Assembly (NCBI GenBank): GCA_964343305.1 | Contig: CAYFJO010000090.1 | Span: 1-30,556, forward strand | Direction of reading: 5' to 3' | Source of the DNA: CAYFJO01 sp964343305 | GTDB taxonomy: Bacteria; Planctomycetota; Planctomycetia; Pirellulales; Pirellulaceae | Length of the DNA stretch: 30,556 nt | In this document: piece by piece, positions 24,676 through 30,556 of the stretch | How positions within the stretch are numbered: the first letter of the stretch is position 1 | Layout: each line of letters begins with the position of its first letter | The notes under the pieces: model-generated | Seen by the model: the letters and a program-made list of their open reading frames with translations, nothing else | What the model was told of the DNA's origin: nothing | Database searches by the model: none | Translations under genes and position numbers: made by a program

Positions 24676-26538
24676 ATGAGTCCAGCCATGTGCCGACGCA
24701 TTGCGATCTGGAGTTTTGTCGCCACCCTCCTTACCCTGCCGAACTTTTGTTTTGCGCAATACGCGCGTTTCGCAAGTTTCAGCCGAGGTGGGCTAGTTTC
24801 CACGGGTGCCGCGCATCGTTACGGTTTGACGCGAAAGTGGCAAACGCAAATCTCGTTGGACCAGGCGAGAGGTCGTGTGGTTCATGTCTCGCAGCATGTG
24901 AGTTCGACTCGCGCCAAGATATCGTGGCAAGTCACTTACGACCGCGGCAAATTGAACTTCTCTGAATTGGCACTCGATTCATTTGGCGAACCAATGGGTG
25001 CGCTGGGTGCGGTCAATAAGGCGGCCGAGAAAATCGAGTCGATCATCCTGGACTTGAGAGAGCGTCCGCCGGAAGGAATCGATGAAGCGGCAATGGATGC
25101 CGTTGAAAAAGCCGCTCAACAAGTTCTGCTAAACGTCAAGAACGAGCGTGAAAAGCCGCAAACGTCCGAAGAGCCTGAACCAGTCGACATCGATCCGATT
25201 GTTTCCGCCTTGACTCGAATTGCCTCGACCACAGCCGACGGGCTCCCCAAATTGGAACGGATCGTGGTGCCTGAAATCACGCTGTTCGTGTCCACCGATC
25301 AAGGCGTTGTCCATGCGATCGACGCGGAGACGGGGCGCACGATCTGGGCCAATCCGATCGGCCGCGCGGATCACCCCACGTTTGCTCCCGTCGCGAATGA
25401 ACAGTACGTGTGCATCGTCAACGGAATCACACTGTACCTTGTCAATATCGAGGATGGTAAGCACGTCTGGCAAAGAAAAATGCGTGGCGTTCCTGGCGCG
25501 GGTCCGTCCGTGAACGATCACCACGTTTTTATTCCCCTCGTGACCGGTGGCGTCGAGATCTACAAGCTGTACAAATTGAATGACCGCTATCAATGGCCGA
25601 CCAAGTTGATGTCCACCGGACGTGGATTGGTGGCGCCAACCTCCACCGGATCTAGTGTTTGTTGGCCAACCGACCGCGGGTACTTGTACGTCGCGGACGC
25701 GGTGAACACTCGCGAGCGGTTTCGTTTGGAAGCCAAACGTACGATTGTCTCCGAAGCGTGTTATGTGCCGGACAACAAGTTTTCGGTGGCGTCCATCGAC
25801 GGCTATGTCTATTGCGTCCAGGAATTCAGTGGTGAAATGCTCTGGCGATTTTCCACCGGCCAACCGATCAGCCACCGTCCGGTTGCTTTGGACGGGGCGG
25901 TGTTCGTCATCACGGACGAAGGTGAACTTTTCCGCATCGACGTCAGTATCGGCCAACAAGAATGGTCCGCGCCGGGAATTCGCGAGTTTGTCGCGGCCAG
26001 CGACACGAAAATGTACTGCATCGATCAGGTCGGTCGCTTGGTGATCGTCGATCTGAAGACCGGTGGCCGCGTCGCGACGGTCCAACTGCACGGCTTGGAT
26101 TTGAAATTCCTCAACATTCAGACCGACCGTATTATTGTTGGTAACAAAAGAGGCATTCTCCAATGTCTGCACGAGTCGACGTTGACTCAACCGATGTTCC
26201 ATGTGGAATCCAAAGTCGAAATGCAATTGGCGAAGACAAACAAACCCGCCGCAGGTCCGGGCGACGGGGCGGACCCCGCGGGCGGTGACGGTGCCAATCC
26301 CTTCGGCGCCCCGGCCGGCGGTGCCGACCCGTTTGGCGCACCGGCTGGCGCTGATCCATTCGGCTCCGGCGCCAGTGATCCATTCGGTAGCGGCGGTGGA
26401 GCCATGGATAAAGATAAGAATCCGTTTGGCGGCGGCAGTGCCGATGATAAAAACCCATTCGGTGGCGGCGGCGCGGGTGACGACAATGCCGATGATAAGA
26501 ACCCGTTCGGCGGCGCAGCAAATCCTTTTGGTGGATAG
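24676..26538 (+). CDS. Secreted PQQ-type beta-propeller protein with (D/N)PFG-repeat tail
   Basis: The protein has 620 residues from ATG 24676; an ATG at 24688 is equally possible and neither has a strong ribosome binding site. A signal peptide (about 5-28, ending FCFAQ) leads to a helical section (100-170). A beta propeller then covers about 205-510, with PQQ/BamB-like blades: L-F-V-S-T-D-Q-G-V-V-H-A-I-D-A-E-T-G-R-T-I-W near 208-229, then Y-V-Y-C-V-Q-E-F-S-G-E-M-L-W-R-F near 377-392, and F-R-I-D-V-S-I-G-Q-Q-E-W near 419-430. The last ~80 residues are a glycine-rich tail with repeated D/N-P-F-G units and D-D-K or D-K-D-K spacers. BamB-like proteins scaffold outer-membrane assembly, but no cofactor or partner can be assigned here. 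It is monocistronic, ending at a terminator 26 nt on. Confidence 0.85.
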   Translation: MSPAMCRRIAIWSFVATLLTLPNFCFAQYARFASFSRGGLVSTGAAHRYGLTRKWQTQISLDQARGRVVHVSQHVSSTRAKISWQVTYDRGKLNFSELALDSFGEPMGALGAVNKAAEKIESIILDLRERPPEGIDEAAMDAVEKAAQQVLLNVKNEREKPQTSEEPEPVDIDPIVSALTRIASTTADGLPKLERIVVPEITLFVSTDQGVVHAIDAETGRTIWANPIGRADHPTFAPVANEQYVCIVNGITLYLVNIEDGKHVWQRKMRGVPGAGPSVNDHHVFIPLVTGGVEIYKLYKLNDRYQWPTKLMSTGRGLVAPTSTGSSVCWPTDRGYLYVADAVNTRERFRLEAKRTIVSEACYVPDNKFSVASIDGYVYCVQEFSGEMLWRFSTGQPISHRPVALDGAVFVITDEGELFRIDVSIGQQEWSAPGIREFVAASDTKMYCIDQVGRLVIVDLKTGGRVATVQLHGLDLKFLNIQTDRIIVGNKRGILQCLHESTLTQPMFHVESKVEMQLAKTNKPAAGPGDGADPAGGDGANPFGAPAGGADPFGAPAGADPFGSGASDPFGSGGGAMDKDKNPFGGGSADDKNPFGGGGAGDDNADDKNPFGGAANPFGG

Positions 26539-26563
26539 CGGCCCCAAGTCATACGATCATCTT

Positions 26564-26598
26564 AAACCTGGATTCGAATAGGATTCAGGTTTTTGTTT
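26564..26598 (+). terminator. Rho-independent terminator after the PQQ protein
   Basis: An 11-bp stem (26564-26574 with 26582-26592), of which the outer seven pairs are AAACCTG/CAGGTTT and the inner four include two G-U pairs, closes a 7-nt loop. It is followed by five T, then GTTT. It lies 26 nt after the stop codon at 26538 and separates the gene from purH. Confidence 0.75.
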
Positions 26599-26627
26599 GC
26601 GCCCTGAAAATTGCAACTCTTTGCCCG

Positions 26628-26656
26628 GTTGACCGAGTCCAGTCAACATCTTAAAC
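26628..26656 (+). promoter_or_regulatory. Candidate purH promoter with overlapping inverted repeat
   Basis: TTGACC (26629-26634) and TTAAAC (26651-26656) are 16 nt apart and could be a sigma-70-type -35/-10 pair. GTTGAC (26628-26633) and GTCAAC (26642-26647) form a perfect inverted repeat that overlaps the -35, as an operator might. No transcription data support this. Confidence 0.35.
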
Positions 26657-26699
26657 CTTGGTTAGTTCGACTCACCTTCTTTAAGAGTAACGCAGAAAA

Positions 26700-28268
26700 A
26701 TGGATCCACCAAAAGTACAACGTGCCATCATCAGCGTCAGCGATAAACTTGGCCTTGCCGACTTTGCACGGGGATTAGCTGCGGCGGGCGTCGAAATTTA
26801 CAGCACCGGCGGCACACGACGCCACTTGGAAAACGAGGGTCTCGACGTTCGCGACATCGCGGATTACACCGGCTTCCCGGAAATGATGGACGGACGCTTA
26901 AAGACGCTGCACCCAAAGATTTTTGGTGGAATCCTCTGTCGCCACGATCGCGAAGACGATGTGGGATCGATCCAGCAGCATGAGATCGCGTCGTTCGAGC
27001 TGGTCGTTGTGAATCTCTATCCCTTTGCGGCCACAATCGCTCGCGAAGGCGTCACCGAAGGCGAAGCGGTCGAACAGATTGACATCGGCGGCCCAAGTCT
27101 CGTGCGTGCCGCCGCGAAGAATCACAAGTTCGTTACGATCGTTACCAATCCCCAGCAGTACTCAACGGTCGTCGAGGAAATCGCCAACTCTGGTTCGACG
27201 ACACTCGAAACACGCCGTCGGCTGATGGCCGAGGCGTTTGCCCACACGGCAGACTACGACCGCGTTATTGCAGGTTACTTCGCCGGTGACGCGGACGAGG
27301 ATTCATTCGCATCGACGTTGAATCTGTCGTTGAGTCGCAAAGCGGAGTTGAGATACGGGGAAAATCCTCATCAAAAGGCGGCTTTGTATTCGATCTCGGG
27401 AGCACAAGGGGCCAATCTGGTCTCCGCGCGGCAATTGAACGGCAAAGAGCTTTCGTACAACAATTTGCTCGATCTCGACAGCGCGCTGACCATCGTCAAG
27501 TCGCTGCCCGATGCCGCCGCGGTCGTCATCAAGCACAATAATCCCTGCGGGGCCGCTTCGGCGCAAACACTCGCGGATGCCGCCAAGCGAGCGCTCGACG
27601 GCGATCCGGTCAGCGCCTTTGGTTCCGTGCTGGGCTTCAACCGCACGGTCGACCAGGGGACGGCCGAATTGCTTTCGACACCGGGCCTGTTTATCGAAGC
27701 CATTGTCGCGCCGGATTTCGACGCTGCTGCAATGGACATTTTGACGAGCAAACCAAAGTGGAAGAAAAACGTCCGGCTGATGAAAGTTGGCCGCCTGGAC
27801 GACGATTCCTGCGAGCGCCAGTTGCGTTACATCGACGGCGGCATGCTGGTCCAAGACGCCGACATCGACCTGGACCCGGAATCCCAATGGAAAGTGGTAA
27901 CGGACACACATCCAAGTGACGAAATCGTTCACGAGCTACGTTTCGGCTGGGCGATCGTCCGGCATGTGAAGTCGAACGCCATTACACTCACTCGCGATCG
28001 ATCCTTAGTTGGCGCGGGTGCCGGACAAATGAGCCGTGTCGATTCGGTCGACATCGCAATCCGCAAAGCAGGCGATCAAGTCCAGGGATCGGTCCTTTCG
28101 TCGGACGCATTCTTCCCCTTCGCCGACTCCATCGAAAAAGCGTCGGCAGCGGGCGTCGCCGCCATCATCCAGCCCGGCGGATCGAAAAACGACCAACAAG
28201 TCATTGACGCGTGTAACCAACACAAACTACCAATGATCTTCACGGGGCGTCGGCACTTTAAGCACTAG
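26700..28268 (+). CDS. purH: Bifunctional AICAR transformylase/IMP cyclohydrolase PurH
   Basis: This 522-residue cytosolic enzyme does the last two steps of de novo purine synthesis. It formylates AICAR with 10-formyl-THF to FAICAR, then cyclises FAICAR to IMP. The N-terminal MGS-like cyclohydrolase domain (about 1-200) has I-S-V-S-D-K near 11-16, Y-S-T-G-G-T near 34-39 and D-G-R-V/L-K-T-L-H-P near 63-72. The C-terminal transformylase domain carries the catalytic K277-H278 in IKHNNPCGAA, and R-Y-G-E-N-P-H-Q near 218-225. It also ends in the usual G-R-R-H-F-K-H. Length is typical. It follows a terminator and a candidate promoter. The HEAT-Tudor gene starts 2 nt after its stop and is probably co-transcribed. 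Confidence 0.98.
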   Translation: MDPPKVQRAIISVSDKLGLADFARGLAAAGVEIYSTGGTRRHLENEGLDVRDIADYTGFPEMMDGRLKTLHPKIFGGILCRHDREDDVGSIQQHEIASFELVVVNLYPFAATIAREGVTEGEAVEQIDIGGPSLVRAAAKNHKFVTIVTNPQQYSTVVEEIANSGSTTLETRRRLMAEAFAHTADYDRVIAGYFAGDADEDSFASTLNLSLSRKAELRYGENPHQKAALYSISGAQGANLVSARQLNGKELSYNNLLDLDSALTIVKSLPDAAAVVIKHNNPCGAASAQTLADAAKRALDGDPVSAFGSVLGFNRTVDQGTAELLSTPGLFIEAIVAPDFDAAAMDILTSKPKWKKNVRLMKVGRLDDDSCERQLRYIDGGMLVQDADIDLDPESQWKVVTDTHPSDEIVHELRFGWAIVRHVKSNAITLTRDRSLVGAGAGQMSRVDSVDIAIRKAGDQVQGSVLSSDAFFPFADSIEKASAAGVAAIIQPGGSKNDQQVIDACNQHKLPMIFTGRRHFKH

Positions 28269-28270
28269 CT

Positions 28271-29569
28271 GTGAGCATGGATGAACTTGGCCAAATACCG
28301 TGGAGTCATCTTACACACGCCTATGGTCCGGCTGACGATGTTCCAGGCCTGCTGCGGTCGTTGAAAACCGCCTCGCCTGATCTGCAACGTGAAGAGTCTC
28401 CTCTCTGGCAGTTATTCGGGAACATCTGGCACCAGGGAACGGTTTACGAAGCCACTTCTTACGCCGTGCCGTTTCTCATCGAACTGGCCGCTGATCCAAA
28501 TACGCCTGACCGCACAGGAATTCTTCATCTGATTGCGTGCATCGCGACAGGGCATCGTGCCGTTCACGGCAATCGAAATAACGAGCCAGAGTTTGAGGAG
28601 GAGAAGGCTCGTGAATGTGCGTGGGTTACCAACGCACGCCGCGCGGTCGTAGAAGGTGTGGACAGTTTGGTTGAGATGACCAGCGAAGACTCAGCCATCC
28701 GGCTTGCCGCGGCCAACGTTCTGGCCCGACTGCCTGAACAAAAAGCAATGATTGGGCCATTGTTGAGACATTTGCTCAGCGGCGAAACCCGGAGCATTTT
28801 CCGCATAGGTTTGCTGTTGTTGATGGGAATCACCGGCGATCGCTCCGATCCAACGTTGGAAGTCCTTAACGCCGCAGCCAACGACGAAGATGCGAGTCAA
28901 CGCCACGCCGCGGCCGTTGCAATCGCACACCTTTGCCCAACGCCACTTTCCGATGCGGCCAAAGCAGCAGTCATCGAGGCAATCCACGCGCACGATCTCT
29001 CAACAAGTTTTGAAGACTTACCATGGAGCGCCGACAGCGAAGTTGATCGCAATCAGCTTCTCGCGTGCCTCGAACCAGCCGACCGTGAAGAAGTTGCGAA
29101 AACGATCATCGTCACGATGGAGAAGGGCGAGTCGAACTCGGCTGGCGTCCATACGCTGGTCAACCATTTGTTCCCACAAGCCAAAGTTGGACAGACGCCG
29201 CGAAGAAAGGCAAGCGAACTTTCACAACTTCAAGCGCGTGCTGTTCGCGCGATGGTCCAGGAAATGAAAACGGGAAAGCGGATTTTCTACAGCTACTTTC
29301 CTTCCTGGGGCCTGCCGGACACGATGCGTGAGTGGCAAAATCTTGCGGAGGGTCGCGAACCGACACCCATCGACATGAGTCTGCCGTTGCTGGCCAGTCC
29401 AGACGATCCCAGACAGGTGTTGAAGGCCAGCGAGTTGAAAGTTGGCCAGCGAATTCGTCACCGTCACTTTGGACTGGGCGTTGTGATGGAAATCGAGCCC
29501 GAGGAATCAGGCATGACCGAACTGGTCGTCGACTTCGATGAAGAAGGCGAGATGGAACTAGGTTTGTAG
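28271..29569 (+). CDS. HEAT-repeat protein with C-terminal PcrA/UvrD-type Tudor domain
   Basis: The protein has 432 residues from GTG 28271, or 430 from ATG 28277. Residues 1-260 are HEAT-like helices. The signature G-N-I-W-H-Q-G-T-V-Y-E-A-T-S-Y-A-V-P-F-L near 51-70 marks a bacterial HEAT family of unknown function. Helical repeats follow at 130-170 (S-A-I-R-L-A-A-A-N-V-L-A-R-L) and 205-225. Residues about 388-432 read L-K-V-G-Q-R-I-R-H-R-H-F-G-L-G-V-V-M-E-I, then V-V-D-F-D-E-E-G. This is the pattern of the Tudor-like domain (DUF3553) at the C-terminus of PcrA/UvrD helicases, which binds RNA polymerase. The helicase itself is absent. There is no signal peptide, so it is cytoplasmic. It follows purH by 2 nt; a link to purine synthesis is not implied by the domains. 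Confidence 0.8.
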   Translation: MSMDELGQIPWSHLTHAYGPADDVPGLLRSLKTASPDLQREESPLWQLFGNIWHQGTVYEATSYAVPFLIELAADPNTPDRTGILHLIACIATGHRAVHGNRNNEPEFEEEKARECAWVTNARRAVVEGVDSLVEMTSEDSAIRLAAANVLARLPEQKAMIGPLLRHLLSGETRSIFRIGLLLLMGITGDRSDPTLEVLNAAANDEDASQRHAAAVAIAHLCPTPLSDAAKAAVIEAIHAHDLSTSFEDLPWSADSEVDRNQLLACLEPADREEVAKTIIVTMEKGESNSAGVHTLVNHLFPQAKVGQTPRRKASELSQLQARAVRAMVQEMKTGKRIFYSYFPSWGLPDTMREWQNLAEGREPTPIDMSLPLLASPDDPRQVLKASELKVGQRIRHRHFGLGVVMEIEPEESGMTELVVDFDEEGEMELGL

Positions 29570-29758
29570 ACACGACTGCTTGGATGGAAAGTTCGCCTCA
29601 GGGAATCTCTGATTTTCGGCGGACGCGAGAAATCTAAAAAAGTAAGTCATCTGGGCGAAACAAATTGATGGACCTCGGTGTTATATAAAGAAGACCAAAG
29701 TCTTGGTCAATCGTGTTCACGATGCAATCCTGACAACTCATCTGTTATTCCTTTTCAC

Positions 29759-29762
29759 GGAG
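29759..29762 (+). promoter_or_regulatory. Ribosome binding site that fixes the SNase-like start
   Basis: GGAG lies seven nt before ATG 29770, the start that gives a normal signal peptide. It argues against an overlapping frame (29703-30497) being the real gene. Confidence 0.8.
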
Positions 29763-29769
29763 CAATGTC

Positions 29770-30556
29770 ATGCTGAACAAATCACTTGCGCTGATCGTTT
29801 GCGCGGCCTTCATCTCGGCAACTGTTGTGACAAGTGGATTCGCCAAAGGGCCGAAACCTGGGGCCAAGCCCGGTGCCAAAGGCGGCCCAAAGGTTGGAGC
29901 CAAACCTGGTGCGAAACCGGGAGCTGGCGCGCTGCCCAAACCTGGCTCGTTGCCCAAAAAACTGCCTGGCAGCAAACCGCCGATCACGAAACCCGGGCCG
30001 AAATTCGGCGTGAAGGTCGTACCCGGCGGTGTTGTGCTGAAAGCAGGGCCGGTGGTCGTTGGCACTGCCGTCGTGCCGCGGCACAGGCGGATCGTCGTGA
30101 ATGCGACGACACCACGTGTTCGTACGGTGACAACCCCAGTCGTCGCCGAGACACCCAAGTTTACTGGCGTCAAACCGCATCGCGTGCTGCGTGTCTTGGA
30201 TCCGTCGACCATTGTGGTCAAGTTAGGCGACACGCCGACGGCCATTCGATTGCTCGGTGTGCAACTTGCCGCCGGCGGCGGCGACAAGAAGATGATCGTT
30301 CAAGGCAAGCAGTATTTGCAAGGCATGCTCGAAAATCAATTCGTCTTTCTCGATTTCGACCCATCGGTCGCTCGAGAAGATGCGGACGGAAAGCCCGTGG
30401 CCTACATCTATCGAGCCGACGATCAATACTTCGCCAACAACGACGTGATCCGCCAAGGATTCGCGGTCGCGGCGACCGGCTACGAATACAAACATGACGA
30501 TCTTTTCACCGCGTCGCAATTTCGGGCGCAAAACGAAAAGGCGGGTTTGTGGTCGA
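29770..30556 (+). CDS. Secreted SNase-like protein with altered active site (3' end outside window)
   Basis: 262 residues are visible and the frame runs off the window. A signal peptide covers about 1-25 (LALIVCAAFISATVVTSGFA). A G/K/P-rich, repetitive, positively charged linker (25-75; units such as KPGAKPGA) leads to a small V/T-rich region (75-130). The staphylococcal nuclease fold starts near 137 (H-R-V-L-R-V-L-D-P-S-T-I-V-V). Aligned by pattern to staphylococcal nuclease, the catalytic R35 is kept as R160, but D40 becomes Q165, E43 becomes A168 and R87 becomes K208. The A-Y-I-Y strand and the closing G-L-W-S are preserved. So it is probably a binding protein rather than a nuclease. The start is set by GGAG at 29759-29762. 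Confidence 0.8.
   Translation, partial: MLNKSLALIVCAAFISATVVTSGFAKGPKPGAKPGAKGGPKVGAKPGAKPGAGALPKPGSLPKKLPGSKPPITKPGPKFGVKVVPGGVVLKAGPVVVGTAVVPRHRRIVVNATTPRVRTVTTPVVAETPKFTGVKPHRVLRVLDPSTIVVKLGDTPTAIRLLGVQLAAGGGDKKMIVQGKQYLQGMLENQFVFLDFDPSVAREDADGKPVAYIYRADDQYFANNDVIRQGFAVAATGYEYKHDDLFTASQFRAQNEKAGLWS

Noticed and set aside
29703..30497. 264-codon forward frame overlapping the SNase-like gene
   Set aside because: Its composition is Arg/Trp/Cys-rich and unnatural. The frame from ATG 29770 has a ribosome binding site, signal peptide and a recognisable fold.
1..30556. CRISPR arrays, tRNA and rRNA genes
   Set aside because: No regularly spaced direct repeats, tRNA cloverleaf with a TTCRA loop, or rRNA-conserved stretches were seen. 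A tool-based scan would be needed to exclude a small or divergent tRNA.

Overview
The window comes from a planctomycete, most likely of the order Pirellulales. This rests on the repertoire, not on a database search. It has DUF1570-type and STN-like secreted proteins, a HEAT protein, a PQQ-type protein with a (D/N)PFG-repeat tail, and the dispersed repeat that reads 'CGTCATTC' over and over. Codon use favours G/C at third positions, which leaves long open frames antisense to real genes.

Region 1 (1-12.7 kb, + strand): a TPR protein fragment and an EF-hand lipoprotein come first, followed by a tightly packed type II secretion-like operon. Its order is a GspD-like periplasmic protein without a secretin barrel, then gspE, gspF, gspG, gspH, gspI, gspJ, gspK, a GspL/PilM-like protein, and a GspM/PilO-like protein whose C-terminus resembles GspC-HR/PilP. 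Most junctions overlap or lie within 36 nt. Five prepilin-like proteins (G, H, I, J, K) would form the pseudopilus, GspE powers it, and GspF, GspL and GspM form the inner-membrane platform. No separate gspC, prepilin peptidase or beta-barrel secretin is present. A dispersed palindromic repeat forms the first ~60 codons of gspK.

Region 2 (12.7-15.5 kb, - strand): a three-gene set encodes an STN-like periplasmic protein, a PpiC/SurA-like isomerase and a GNAT acetyltransferase. It converges on the secretion operon.

Region 3 (15.6-20.1 kb): a DUF1570-type zinc protease (+) converges on a KamA-family radical SAM protein (-). An 840-nt gene-poor stretch follows, carrying a probable VCBS/FG-GAP gene fossil, then a secreted beta-helix protein (+) and an orphan C-terminal gene fragment in frame behind its stop codon.

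Region 4 (20.1-24.6 kb): a 1329-residue cytoplasmic protein of unknown function (-) is followed by intergenic DNA with an 85-bp MITE-like inverted-repeat element.

Region 5 (24.7-30.6 kb, + strand): this holds a secreted PQQ-propeller protein with a strong terminator, purH, a HEAT-repeat protein ending in a PcrA/UvrD-type Tudor domain, and a secreted SNase-fold protein with altered catalytic residues that runs off the window edge.

The best candidates for something undescribed are the barrel-less secretion assembly with its fused platform protein, the 1329-residue orphan, and the HEAT-Tudor fusion.
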